Positions 51,301 through 61,446 of a DNA stretch of 64,000 bases are shown here, one piece after another (the stretch's first letter is position 1; every line of letters starts with the position of its first letter). Location: NCBI GenBank assembly GCA_003194525.1, contig NBIV01000040.1, forward strand, positions 186,001-250,000, read 5' to 3'. Made by a program: the position numbers and the translations under genes. The DNA is from Gracilariopsis chorda. Lineage: Eukaryota > Rhodophyta > Florideophyceae > Gracilariales > Gracilariaceae. The notes under the pieces were generated by a model. The model had not been told where the DNA came from and made no database searches. It saw nothing but the letters and a program-made list of their open reading frames with translations.

Positions 51301-51777
51301 ATAGCGAGGTAGTGCTTGTCCATTGTCGGCTTTAGCTCGATGTGGCGAACTAGAACACAGCACATTTACCTGCCCAGAAGAAGATCTGTAGTGTTGGGGT
51401 TTCTGTCCGCGAGACGTACAAGCTGGCAAAGCTTCTGGATTGTAAGCTCTTTGAGGCTCAGTAGGAACATGCGCATTGTGAAGGGTTCTTGAAATCACGT
51501 TAGAAGCACTATGCCTAAAACCCTCCACTTCTTCCTGCTCACATGACGGCACGTACTCGTCAGCATCTGCTGTGCTTCCTGTAGACAGTATGTCTGAGAT
51601 CATCCGACGGCAGCAAGAGTTGTCCACCAAAGATTCCGCGTCTCCAGAGCTGTCTTGAGACACAACTGAGATGGTAGGGCTCTGTCGCAATTTTTGCTCA
51701 CCATGAAAAGGAAAAACTGAACGTTTCGCGGCATGGTCTGCTCTCCGAGTAAGACTATTTGTAGTTGCGCTCGCCAT
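48304..51777 (-). CDS. Pseudokinase (TKL-like C-lobe) with armadillo-type repeats
   Basis: A single-exon protein of 1157 residues from ATG 51777; the frame reaches further upstream only from TTG. Residues about 175-365 resemble a TKL kinase without its N-lobe. The catalytic loop reads NCVLGAVKPSQVLL, lacking the catalytic Asp. The DFG place reads ARIDEPSSS. ADVFSFGMLMYEMLTL and NPCSRPTARDIVVKLNDL are well kept. A long Ser/Pro/Glu-rich middle follows. Residues about 725-1130 are armadillo/HEAT-like helical repeats (MTALSTHADERVSHRLRGMG, ACTFLASFGARSRQRLRR, ATDALAELMKNEPES), ending in a basic tail. It is the tandem paralogue of the gene at 54170-58681, which keeps an intact kinase. It is likely a scaffold or regulator; this is inference. 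Confidence 0.78.
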   Translation of the reverse strand: MASATTNSLTRRADHAAKRSVFPFHGEQKLRQSPTISVVSQDSSGDAESLVDNSCCRRMISDILSTGSTADADEYVPSCEQEEVEGFRHSASNVISRTLHNAHVPTEPQRAYNPEALPACTSRGQKPQHYRSSSGQVNVLCSSSPHRAKADNGQALPRYMTSLADELKALRKARTQLNYVSFARIASQVCTRMCELHEENCVLGAVKPSQVLLSEPIQEDGMFPSSGVARIDEPSSSESVSSNREAEKELRKRSDSASACNSMVSTTTAGEGEESWAQKAADVFSFGMLMYEMLTLREPQSFVQASQDGHLLVDGQRLTFSQNGDQDFGGEISEKLRRLVEQCLVQNPCSRPTARDIVVKLNDLIISAATVVRHGEGDNSASRARRPSPPPRQAAFPSVIGMQQVLPAPSAEPALATTDDDCAEAPLIDFSELDGVSDSDQSSVISSNNGAGNGPEPRVSPVTTPEQRSPAFRDGSLFKGRMGTNALVRTRSAAPSHLPQLHLSLSALEPKKSQQSLEEQCTPKSKDTALFLESETKAAHHHHYAGKLPAPVQRIHESVLSRFEGKQKDTPPLIQSTAPRAIRLEGEYEAVPDELSFEERPAESNEPILPGDEAIEPASFSTSMTGQAPDGAPHEYATSTMSSTSLRRKCAKQAEDILDSSPQGVPGDLPSTEPADGTEHRTVHTPKRKSASMKKEMSEDQAAIALKAATTAGEYSMVLAILKRNRKFQGVVKNACIFLETICRDANLYFDFCEEGGVEEYISAVLLFGKIDMTLCEVFFRGMTALSTHADERVSHRLRGMGVPSVIIDILNCYRTDIAIQTAGCECLSLVARSGKLSQTAIATLGGPSVVYRAITQNNSSFKDVKLARASLNAIRYIAENNERAADYLVDVAALDPVASAAELFPDDGLEQDILNALEAFSFYTNGRRSIIMSSGMRALSAIMLRNREPRFLVQCCNFVRAVARWNDPECESAMLQSGISERIVSLMHQSQDIVGEEGARLSWYACYACTFLASFGARSRQRLRRIGAIETVLDVFRRRKDNAKVVHIATDALAELMKNEPESKMHAIRHNIVECLREAHDLHKDSIRVKKAIEWTLVYLNIPKGGSLGPAYGSHTHEDVMNRTNRFDSYRNGKSHPAQKTKTIRFLRFSRKKSGK

Positions 51778-54169
51778 GATACAATGAACAATATGAAAGT
51801 TCGTGCTCAAGAGAAAGCAGAGCTGTTGATGAACTGAAAAGTTGAACCCAGAAGATAATCTGCCCTTCCAACGCTGTGCGTGAGAATGAACAACAAAAGC
51901 ACTTGTAGCAACAAAGCAGTGGAGCGCAGCCTGATCCAAAACATCCGCACTTGTAGAAAGGACGAATGCTGCTGCTGTGTACAACGCAGAAAAGAGAACG
52001 TTAATGGAGACGCGGCGGTACCTCGATTGTCGTCAAACAAAATGATTACGAAGCAAACTGTGATGCTTTATGATTTACCGGAACCAGGGACACGAAGCTG
52101 TTGCTGTGTCTGCGCTTGTAACCCTTTGGTTCCCAACACTGAGTCCGGCTCTGGTACAAGACGCACAGACGCCCCTTTGTCTCAGGTAGAAATAGACGCC
52201 ATTCCACTCTTATCCGCATGCAACATTGACGAAGTTGATTTCTGCGACGTTAAATAATGCATTGCTGCGGAACGCGTGCATCCACGTAGGATTTGATGGC
52301 GATAGGTCTATGGCTTTCTGAGAATTATCTGGCAGTCGGAGTAGCTTGGGAGTGTCTCCACACTGTCATCAATCCGACAAAGCACAAGGATATGCATATT
52401 ATACTTCTTCAAACATAGCCAAAGACGATAATATGTAAGACGCATGTCCTAGCTTGGAGCGAGAGGAAAGGAGCAACGAATGCTGTCTCCCCAGACAGCG
52501 GATCGCGCCCCCTTCCCCTGTATTACTGCATATATATCTAGATATGAAAGAATAGGCTCTGCGGGCGAAGTGGAACTGTGTAAACCTTTCTCCAGACGCC
52601 TGTCTTCAAACCTGATGCTATCATAAGTGATGTTTGATAATTGCTCTACGTAAGTCAAGTGTTCCACTCTAGCATCCTCTTGCTACATTGTACAAGTATT
52701 CTCAGCACCATGTGTCCTAGTGTATTACTTGACGAGGCTTCATAGCCCTTCGGTGGGTCTATTGGTCTGGACTGGAAAATCATGTCTTAGTAAGGCTTTA
52801 AGGGACATGGTAGAACGAACGAACGAACGAAAGCCTTTATTTATGATTTTGGGCTGGCCCCTACACGGGGTGAGCAGGGGCTCCGGTGACCCCCTGGGGG
52901 GAGCTAAGGCGGCGTCGGTTCACTGCGGCTGCTGTCAGCTGCAGGACCGTCCTTTCCACGCGCAGGAGGATGGTGTGAACATGGTAGAAGGCCAGCCTTC
53001 TAACGCTATAACATTAATGGTGTAGGAAGAACCTTCGCAAGTGGCTCAGAACGCAGAGATTACCCACCGTCTCAGGATGAGAGAGAGACAACTTTAATTA
53101 ACTCGTGGCCAGGAGGAGGGGAGGGGGCGGGGGGGGGGGGGGCTCCACGGTGGCCTGTGGTGTGGTGGCAAGGCGGCGGTGGTTGACAGCAGCCGTTGTC
53201 ACGTGCGCTTTAGATGTAGTTCCAGGCGGAGGTATTCGGAGGTTGGTTAGCAATTGTTACCCGCAAATTGTTCAGGAAGCCCGCCATAGTTTTTATAAGC
53301 GTATTGCCCACATTTCCGATGCCACTGTGGATGTCGAAAGCTACTGGCACAAGATGGACCCCATTTTGATCGCAGAGGGCGGAGCACTTCACCCGTTTGT
53401 ATGATTCCGCCTTGGTTGTGGCCCCCGCGGGAGTTCTCGGCTGCGGTTGCAAGATACACTGCGTCATGGTGGCTCTCAATAATGTCATCAATACCACAGG
53501 AAAGGATAGCCTCTACCGCTGGCTATTATTAAAATTCTTACTCATGAAGTCAATGCCTTTGCTATTTGGTTTCACACATTCTGATGGTTTATTGTGATTG
53601 CTAGCGATCTAACCCTTTTCTTTTTGCAGAACGTGTTTCCCTTCTAGGAATCTATATACATGTACAATAAGCATGGTAGCAATCCTTTGTTACTTGCTGT
53701 CATTTCAAGGTAGCATTGTGTCTGATTCTACGGTTTACAGGGCCACCTGCGGGTAAGTCGAATTATCACAGATCAGGAAACTTGAATGGACAAGTTTACT
53801 TTCCCATTGGTGTGTCTTCAGATGGGTGTAAACAAAACTAGGAAGGGAGAGCTCCTTCCATTCTGGAATGGCAATACCTACTGGCTTAAGATACGCCGAA
53901 ACGAAAACGATGACAAACATGAGCTTGTACCACACGCTAGACGTCAGGTCCATTCCAAACCGATGACATACTGGAGACACTGCGCAGCAGACCATCACAA
54001 TAGCGCCTTTCATAACTTCTCGTTTCTGTCGTTTTAGGTCTTGCTGGGGGCTCCCTTTGTACTTGCTGCGAGTTGCCCAACCTGTTTACACAGAACCATA
54101 TAGAATGAAGCGGGCAGCGAGACGATACAGTGCGATATAGCCCAGAACCCCTCGCAAATCAGCAAAGCC
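51778..54169. other. Gene-poor region between tandem paralogues
   Basis: About 2.4 kb. It holds a second copy of the (CGAA)n repeat (52809-52860), a possible third, more diverged copy near 53085-53210 with a run of 13 G (53130-53142), and no convincing gene. The Cys-rich frame 51880-52257 starts at GTG or ATG 51886 and shows no known fold. Confidence 0.45.
52809..52860. repeat. Dispersed repeat, copy 2, with (CGAA)n tract
   Basis: GAACGAACGAACGAACGAAAG is followed by TTTATTTATGATTTTGGGCT and GGCCC. It aligns over about 50 bases with 16472-16522 with roughly eight differences. On the minus strand it contains AATAAAGGC directly before the (TTCG)n tail. Confidence 0.6.
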
Positions 54170-57100
54170 TTACGTATGCTGGTTCTTTTTCCGTCCCATC
54201 CAGAAGAAGCGCCGTTTTTGGTGGCTCTGAGGTGGTGGTTTGTGGCCATACTTAGCATGCAACTTTCTCATCATCTCTTGGTAAGCATGTGATCCCTCTG
54301 CAGGGCCGATGGGTCTTCCTTTCGGAGATGCTATGTAATCCAAAGTCCACAAAAGCGCATTCCTGACTTGCGACACGCTGTGGTGCAACTCAAGCATAAT
54401 CTGGAGCAAGGTTATCACGTCATGTTCCTCGGCCAGGGCTATGCTCTCAGGTTCGTTCTTGATCAGTTCGGCAATTGCGTCTGTCGCATTGTGTACAACG
54501 CGATAGTTCTCTTTTCGCTTGGCCATTACTTCAAGGACAGTCTCAATCGCACCGACTCGGCGTAGTCGTTGTCTAGACCTTGCCCCGAAAGACGCAAGAA
54601 AAGTACATGCGTGGCAGGCGTACCAAGCGACGCGTGCCCCCTCCTCCCCAGGTATATCGTTAGACATGTGCATTAGTGAGGTTATTCTTTCGGATATGCT
54701 CGACTGCAGCATGGCATCCTCGCATTCGTGGTCTCTCCATCGCGCAATGGCACGAATGAAAGTGCAACACTGCACCAAAAACCGGGGATCTTTGTTTCTC
54801 AGCATAATCGCTGTCAATGCCTTCAATCCTGAACTCATGATGATATTACGTCGGCCACAGTTATAGAATGAAAAGGCCTGTAATGCATCCAGAATGTCTT
54901 GTTCAAGGCCATGATCCGTAAAAACGTCAGCAGCTTTTGATACTGGATCCAGGGCTGCAACCTCCACTAGGTACTCCGCAGCCTTTCGATTGTCATGGGC
55001 TATGTGACGCACCGCTTTCAGTGAGGCCTTTGCCAGCTCCACATCTTTGAAACTGCTGTTATTCTTTGTAATTGCCCGATAAACAGCGCCCGGACCACCC
55101 AATGTAGCCACCGCTGAACGGGAAAGCTCGCTTGAGCCAGCAATTGCAGCGAGACATGAGCAACCTGCCGTCTGTAAAGGAATGTCTGTCTTGTGTAGCT
55201 CAAGAACCTCTATAACCATATAGGGCACTCCAACTCCACGAATTAGATGACCAACTTTGTCGTCAAAATGCGTCGACAGCGCAGTCATTGAATTGCAAAA
55301 TACGGTACATAACGCCGCGTCCTGTTTTCCGAACAGAGAAACTGCCGATATAAACTCTTCAACACCACCTTCTTCACAAACATCGTAGTAAAGAGCTTCT
55401 GCTCGGCAGAAAGGCTCAAGATAAGAGCACGCTGTCTTTGCAATCACGTGTGAAGTCCGGTGTCCCTTCAGAGTCTCAAGAATCAACGAGTAGTTTCCAA
55501 GGCTTTGGGCCCTGTCTATAACGCGAAGTGTTTCATGCTCAGACAGTTGCCGTGCTTCTTCCACTGCCTTCTTCTCTGCAGCTTCTTTGCGGAGCTTCGG
55601 TGGTGTTCTGTTAGTCTTTTCTTCTCTCCGTTGCAGTTCTAAGAAAGCCATTGCAGCATGTTCGATAATGCTTTGCAACCGCTTTGAGCGCTTTCTTCGG
55701 AGAGCAGCGGGTGAGGGATTTGTTGGGGTTTCGTCTTCCACTTGACTTCCCGATTGCGCTCTTGATTTGTCTTGAGATATATTGTGCTCTTCTCTTCGTG
55801 CTGGTCTTTCTGTAACATATTTCGCCCCATTCGACACTGGATCGGAATCATCGATATTAGAAAGCTGAATGGCCGCTTCTGCGAATTTTTGAGCAAGTTG
55901 ATCTCGGTAATGGATGAATTCGGTCGTCGGGACGGCGTGAAGGTCCTCTTGCATAAACCCATCGAAGATTTCTTCATCCGGATTCTGAGGTTTGGATACT
56001 TCATCGCTTTCATCATGCAGTTCATGTGGCTTCCACGCAAGTGTACGTTTGTCTGCGGCACAAAACGCACCCTGCGAAGAAGAGATCAAGCCCGATTTAA
56101 CGGCTGTAATAACAGCTGAAGCTGTTTCGCTGGCATCAGTCGAAGCTGATTTCGTCTGATGAAGCGTATTGGTTTGTAGCAATATTGCATGCATATTTGA
56201 TGAACCAGGCTCTTTGAGCGATTGTGGATCTAGTGAACTTACGGGACTCACACGCGGGTCAGTACTGGCAGAAGATATTGAATCGACTGAACCGTTAGAA
56301 CGCAAGGCCACCGCTTGACCAGCTTCGTCTAGGAACATATCGCTGTCTCTGCTACCCTGAAGTTCAGAAGTGCTGAGTTCAACAGATTCATCGCAGATGG
56401 CAACAGCTGTCGAGGCATTGGAACGCTTTGAAAGTGATAACGAGATACCTGGGGACGGCATGCGATTGAAGTCATTGTCCAACATCGGATTCCCAAGATC
56501 ACTCACAGGACGTTGACCGCCACGCATGCTCATTGAAGAAGCAGTCTCATCAAGCCTCTGGAATATGTCATCAGCCGTAGGCCTATCTAGAGGGTTATGC
56601 GCCCAGCACGATTCTACCAATTGGCGGAGATCTGCCGGTACTTCACGATAGTAGTCAGAATCACTGGCTTTTGGCCAATCTGGTCTTCCTCCTTTCGCAA
56701 CTATGGAACAAACTTCGAACAGATCGCGTCCTTTCCAGGGCGTGCGCAAGGTGAGCATCTCATACATGACCATACCAAATGAGAATACATCGCTTGCTTT
56801 TGCGATATCTTCTTTCTCACGGTCAATTCCGACAAAGGCCTCTGGGGCCATGTAATTCGAAGTGCCGGCAGGGTCCCCGGTTCCTGCCACAGTAGTATCA
56901 GTTAAGAGGGACTGTCCTACACATCGAGATAAGCCAAAGTCCGATATTCTGGCTTCTGCGAGCAAGGGAAACTTTCCATCATGCTCTAGCGGGGCCGAGA
57001 GAAGAATGTTGTCTGGCTTCGCATCTCCCCAGGTGCAGTTTGCTGAATGCAGGGCTCGTAATCCGCCACATGCCTGCAACGAAATTCTAACCATAGATGA

Positions 57101-58681
57101 AAGATCTATAGGTGTTCGCGTATCACGCAACGAAGCTAAAGCCTCCCCTAAGCTTCCGCCTCTCATCAATGCAGTCACAATAAGAGCAGAAGTTTCATTA
57201 TCTGGGAGGGTAACGCCAAGGAAGTGCACTATTCCCGGGTGACTGATGCGCTCGTATCGTCGAATCTCACGTGCAAACTGTCGCAATGCTTCCTTTCTCC
57301 GTGCTTGTACACTCTTGTCTTTCCTCATTGCTACAGAGACCTCAGGCATGCGAATACGCTTGACTGCCACGAGCTCTCCGTGATAACATCCGACATAAAC
57401 TGACCCGTAGGTACCAACTCCAATACGTTTCCCCACGTCCTCAAAGTCCACTTGAAGATTCGATGAGTCAATGATTGCATGGTTTCGCTCCGAAACTTGA
57501 GAAGAACTTTGCAAAACTAGATGTGAACGAGAGTCTGTATCATCTGCAAATACAGCATCCCACGACTTTATAGAGTCGACTCTGACATTCTCTCGTGGAG
57601 TACGTAGGGTACGCGGGGTGATCGGTGGTGTAGGGAGCTGTGGCGTCGGAGGTTGCGGCGTTGGCGGCTGCGGCGTTGGCGGCTGCGTCGGTGGAAGCTG
57701 CGACTTTGAGAGCTGGGTCACGGGAAGCTGCGGCATTGGGAGGTGCGGGGTTGGTGGGCGCTGCGATGAAGCAGCTGCTGGATGACTGTCATATGACAAG
57801 TCTGACAAGAAGGGCCTTTGACGCGCCTTTGGTAGGTTTGGAGGTGAGATGCGACGGTGTGCCGGGTCTTTTTCCGGATGTAGCAGACGACGATGCGCAT
57901 CTGGAAAAATGGGTGGCGAAGAAGGGCTTGGAACACTTGGGAGGTTAGACGACAAGCTGTCAGACTGTGCAGGCGGTGAATGCCTCGGAACTGATAGTTT
58001 ACGCGAAGACGGTGGTGAGGAGAATTTGTTATCTGAGTTGCGCGAGGAGGACTGGCTGTGACTTGAAGATTTAGAAGCGTCGCCATAGTCGGAATTGGCG
58101 AAGTATGGAACGGCGGTCTCGGACACCACCGTTTGAGTGAGGTCAGTATATTGTGATTGTGTAGAAGGTTGGCAGAAGAATGGGACGGCGTTGCCGTCAT
58201 CTTCGATGGATTGACGAATGTTTGGGAGCGGGCGCGTTGCGGAGAGACGACGTAGAAAGGGGGGCACGACTCCACGGAAGTCTGGGAGCTGTTGTCGGTC
58301 GTACGGTTCGGAGGGTGTTCGACTTGCGGGTTGTCGTTGTTGTTCAAGAGACGATGAAGATGAATGCTGAGGGTGGCGCTTTATAGGCTGTGAATGGCGT
58401 CTTGTAGGGGGGCCACTCATGTTGAAAGGAAGAAGAAACTGGAGCTCGTGTTGTGGTGGAAACGAGACTTGTGTGGAGTTTGAAGAAATGAGTGATGAGA
58501 TGGGGGCTGGGCGAGGGAGAAGCAGAAACGACGGTGAAGCAGGGAATGCGTGGGGTTGGAACGGATTGCGAGGTGAAGACGGGGTTTTCAGATGGACGGG
58601 GGTTGGAAAGGAATTGGGAGTGACAAATGGTGGGAGATGGTTCGAACGGTGCTGCTGTAGCTCATGCTGTTCGGTTAGCAT
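54170..58681 (-). CDS. TKL-like protein kinase with Pro-rich N-terminus and armadillo-type repeats
   Basis: A single-exon protein of 1503 residues from ATG 58681; ATG 58420 (MSGPPTRRHSQPIK) is an alternative. Residues 1-400 are Pro/Ser-rich, with tandem PTPQPP units near 340-375. The kinase domain (about 420-715) has the Gly loop GVGTYGSVYVG, VAVKRI, a catalytic loop CTWGDAKPDNILLS (Asp kept, HR replaced by WG), SDFGLSR, NYMAPEAF and ASDVFSFGMVMYEMLTLRTPW, as in Raf/CTR1-like (TKL) kinases. The domain should be active. A Ser-rich linker and residues about 1060-1490 with armadillo-like repeats follow, closely similar to the neighbouring pseudokinase. Role unknown; the repeats probably bind partners or substrates. 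Confidence 0.85.
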   Translation of the reverse strand: MLTEQHELQQHRSNHLPPFVTPNSFPTPVHLKTPSSPRNPFQPHAFPASPSFLLLPRPAPISSLISSNSTQVSFPPQHELQFLLPFNMSGPPTRRHSQPIKRHPQHSSSSSLEQQRQPASRTPSEPYDRQQLPDFRGVVPPFLRRLSATRPLPNIRQSIEDDGNAVPFFCQPSTQSQYTDLTQTVVSETAVPYFANSDYGDASKSSSHSQSSSRNSDNKFSSPPSSRKLSVPRHSPPAQSDSLSSNLPSVPSPSSPPIFPDAHRRLLHPEKDPAHRRISPPNLPKARQRPFLSDLSYDSHPAAASSQRPPTPHLPMPQLPVTQLSKSQLPPTQPPTPQPPTPQPPTPQLPTPPITPRTLRTPRENVRVDSIKSWDAVFADDTDSRSHLVLQSSSQVSERNHAIIDSSNLQVDFEDVGKRIGVGTYGSVYVGCYHGELVAVKRIRMPEVSVAMRKDKSVQARRKEALRQFAREIRRYERISHPGIVHFLGVTLPDNETSALIVTALMRGGSLGEALASLRDTRTPIDLSSMVRISLQACGGLRALHSANCTWGDAKPDNILLSAPLEHDGKFPLLAEARISDFGLSRCVGQSLLTDTTVAGTGDPAGTSNYMAPEAFVGIDREKEDIAKASDVFSFGMVMYEMLTLRTPWKGRDLFEVCSIVAKGGRPDWPKASDSDYYREVPADLRQLVESCWAHNPLDRPTADDIFQRLDETASSMSMRGGQRPVSDLGNPMLDNDFNRMPSPGISLSLSKRSNASTAVAICDESVELSTSELQGSRDSDMFLDEAGQAVALRSNGSVDSISSASTDPRVSPVSSLDPQSLKEPGSSNMHAILLQTNTLHQTKSASTDASETASAVITAVKSGLISSSQGAFCAADKRTLAWKPHELHDESDEVSKPQNPDEEIFDGFMQEDLHAVPTTEFIHYRDQLAQKFAEAAIQLSNIDDSDPVSNGAKYVTERPARREEHNISQDKSRAQSGSQVEDETPTNPSPAALRRKRSKRLQSIIEHAAMAFLELQRREEKTNRTPPKLRKEAAEKKAVEEARQLSEHETLRVIDRAQSLGNYSLILETLKGHRTSHVIAKTACSYLEPFCRAEALYYDVCEEGGVEEFISAVSLFGKQDAALCTVFCNSMTALSTHFDDKVGHLIRGVGVPYMVIEVLELHKTDIPLQTAGCSCLAAIAGSSELSRSAVATLGGPGAVYRAITKNNSSFKDVELAKASLKAVRHIAHDNRKAAEYLVEVAALDPVSKAADVFTDHGLEQDILDALQAFSFYNCGRRNIIMSSGLKALTAIMLRNKDPRFLVQCCTFIRAIARWRDHECEDAMLQSSISERITSLMHMSNDIPGEEGARVAWYACHACTFLASFGARSRQRLRRVGAIETVLEVMAKRKENYRVVHNATDAIAELIKNEPESIALAEEHDVITLLQIMLELHHSVSQVRNALLWTLDYIASPKGRPIGPAEGSHAYQEMMRKLHAKYGHKPPPQSHQKRRFFWMGRKKNQHT

Positions 58682-59558
58682 TCATGGAAGGCGTAGAAGC
58701 GAGGAGGTAACGATAACGGCAAACGAGGGGGCGCTCCGCAGATGAGGAGGAGGGCGACTGCGTCATGTGCTGGGACGGGTGTGTGCGGCGAAGCGAACGG
58801 CAAGCGAAAAGCGCGCAGGTCGGAGCGCAGCGACAGCTGCGTACGGAGCACGAGGCGAAGGTGCATGTTGCGTGCATTGCTGCGCGATAGAAGCCGCACC
58901 ACTTGATCCTCGTCAGCGTCATCAACATCGCGCGCGCCCTGCGCCGCCATTGGCGCACGTCGCGGCCGAGCAGCACGCGCCAGCGATGTCCATTGTAGAG
59001 CCATCTCGCTCCTCACCACCACGCTACCGAGCGCGCGGCGACGCTGCTAGCCTCGGTAGCCTTCCGTACACGTCAAACACGTGCGCAATTACGAAGTGCT
59101 CGTGACATAGAGTAATGTGCTGAAGTGGCGCCGCCGTCATTGGTGTCACCGTGCCCCGACAGCACCGTCATACTAACGGTACCGGAAGCTTCCATGCCAA
59201 CCCGTAAATGCATGTCACCAGCGTGCCTCAGATCGCTCGTTTTGAAGCCTTCTGCTGCATCACAATGCGCTGTCCAATAAAACATCTTTCACTTTTTCCC
59301 CTGAGTCCCTCATTTCACGCTGTTCTGGTACTGTCGACGTCACACCCAGTTTAATACCTCCACGCCCCCGTAAATCCAACCAACCACCGTCTCATCCATT
59401 CACCCAGCGCCTTGCTTCACTTCACTTGCCTTCATTTCACTTCACACCCGCGCCAAGCCGTTCATCCGCCGAGTCTATATAAGCGCAATCTCTTACCTGT
59501 GCAACACAGCAATCCAACGTAATCAACAAAACAACTAACATACTCAACAGTAACAGTA
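58682..59558. other. Divergent promoter region (kinase / DnaJ)
   Basis: About 880 bases. The DnaJ side has a clear TATA box (59476-59483); the kinase side shows none. Frames here have no domain. Confidence 0.45.
59476..59483 (+). promoter_or_regulatory. TATA box of the DnaJ-X gene
   Basis: TATATAAG lies 76 bases before the ATG at 59559, which would place transcription start near 59506 and a short A/C-rich 5' leader after it. Confidence 0.6.
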
Positions 59559-61155
59559 ATGTCAAGTAGCGAACAGCGACAACGCGATGACGACGACTCC
59601 GCGCTCAACCCTCACAGGGAACTTCTCATGGAAGCAGCCGCTCAGATTCGTGCCGACCAGGTTGCACGAGAACAGGCGCGTCCGAAAAACGTCGGTCAAG
59701 GAACTCTCGGACTCTTCGGCGATTCCTTGGGAGGAGCCGCTATGGGTGCCGCCGCCCTAGTTATGGGACCAATTCAAGGTTACCGCGAAAACGGTGCAAA
59801 GGGACTTTTGGGAGGCGCTGTGGGAGGTCTTGCCGTCGGCGTAGCAGCTACTGCGTACGGATTCGGCTCGGGACTCACGAAGTTTGCACACGGCGCAAAG
59901 GAGACTGCGCGCTCGTTTGACTCCTCCTCGCTTGACTACAGGCTCGTTGTCAACGACCACGATCGTCCGCAACAAGGCGAATACAAGGCGGAGAGGGATC
60001 GCCTTTACGACGAACTCAAAACCAAGTACAACGCTGACAATGCGAACAGCAGTATGGCTGGTCTGGCCGCGCCGGTAGACAACAAGCTTTATGATGTGCT
60101 TGGCATACAACCTGACGCCACTCCCGCTCAAATCCGAAAAGCATACTACAAGATGGCTCAGAAATATCATCCCGACAAACATCCGGATGATCCTGAGGCC
60201 ACCGCTAAATTCCAAGAGGTCAGCGCAGCTTATCAGTAAGTAACCACCTCCACCCATATGTTTTATGTTGATGCGTATGATATTGCTCTGGGAAACGCGT
60301 ACTAACCATGTTTTCTTGCTTTTATTCAGAATCCTTTCTGACCCTGCTAAACGTGAAGAGTATCACCGTCTTGGCGAGCAGGCAGCCGCTGATGACACCC
60401 TTATGGAACCGAAGGCACTATTTGCCCTCATGTTCTCTGACTTTGATCACATTGTAGGGGATCTTGCCACGGCCAGAATTCTGTCTACCCCGGATCAACC
60501 CACCGAAGGTGAAGAGAACGCTAACGCCAGTGCGGACAGCGCAGGCTCGAGTACAGGCGCCGGTCCGCAATCACTTGAAGAAAAAGAAAAACATGCGAAA
60601 GAAGCTCGAGAGAGAAGGAAGAAATTCCAAAAAGCGCGGGTGGCGTACCTCGCTGAACTGCTCAATCGACGACTTGAACCTTGGATGGCAGGTGACGAAG
60701 AAGCATTCATCAAGCATGCGAAGCATGAAGTGTTTGCCATGCGCGACGAACCATTTGGAAGGGAAGTGTTGAAGACAGCAGGGTACGTTTATGGCAGACG
60801 GGCTTCTAGGTTCCTGGAGAAAAAGAAAGGCCCTTTGCACAATGTACAATCGATGCTAGATAACCTTGGGGACAAGGCGCACCAGATTAAGAACCATGTT
60901 CGAGCGTTTGAGGGAGGGGTTAAGGTCCTTTCATCAGTCAACGCTGAGGAAAATGAAACTATTGACGACAAGGCGCGACGTGATACGGTCAACATATTGG
61001 GCGTCGTGTGGCTCTCTTCTGTTCTTGACATCGAGTCCACACTAAAGCATGTTGTGTCCGCAGTGCTTCATGTGGATGAAACCAACCCGAAACCGATCGC
61101 AAAGAAAAAGGCCGCGGGGTTGATAGTGTTGAGTAAAATCTTTGAACAGGCGTAA
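59559..61155 (+). CDS. DnaJ (Hsp40) protein with DnaJ-X domain and Gly-rich N-terminus
   Basis: Two exons, 59559-60235 and 60330-61155, with a 94-nt intron (donor GTAAGT, branch CTAAC, acceptor TTTATTCAG), encoding 500 residues. Residues about 45-120 are a Gly-periodic, hydrophobic stretch (GPIQGYRENGAKGLLGGAVG) much like the segment near the C-terminus of VPS13-type lipid transporters. The J domain (about 173-240) is LYDVLGIQPDATPAQIRKAY and YHPDKHPDDPEATAKFQEVS with the HPD motif, completed by ILSDPAKREEYHRLG across the splice. HPD stimulates Hsp70 ATPase. The C-terminus is the DnaJ-X region (AYLAELLNRRLEPWMAGD, AFIKHAKHEVFAMRDEPFG, KHVVSAVLHVDE). A cytosolic, membrane-associated co-chaperone is the likely role. 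Confidence 0.88.
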
Positions 61156-61446
61156 TAAGCAGATACATATGTAACATTTTGTGACTTAAAGACTTCGCTC
61201 TACCCTCCACAAAGCAGGTAGATGGGCTCGGCTCTAAGTAGTAAAGAGGTACAATTGCACAACTCACATCAGTTTCTCGGTCTACGGGGCCCCTAAGTCC
61301 GCACTAAGCGCGCCGAAAATCAACGAGAACTCTTTTGCAGATGTACGTGGCTCTTCTCAAAAAGCTTATTCCATGGTACATTGGCCACCAGGCAATTGAA
61401 AGGCGGTACGGGAATACGAGTAGAATAGTATTCGGGGGCCGCTCTT

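Noticed and set aside
51880-52257. Cys-rich 125-codon frame
   Set aside because: It partly overlaps the 5' flank of the pseudokinase gene on the other strand; CCCC runs come from simple sequence and no fold is recognisable.
53130-53142. Run of 13 G
   Set aside because: A simple homopolymer in a repeat-rich area; not evidence of a gene or telomere.
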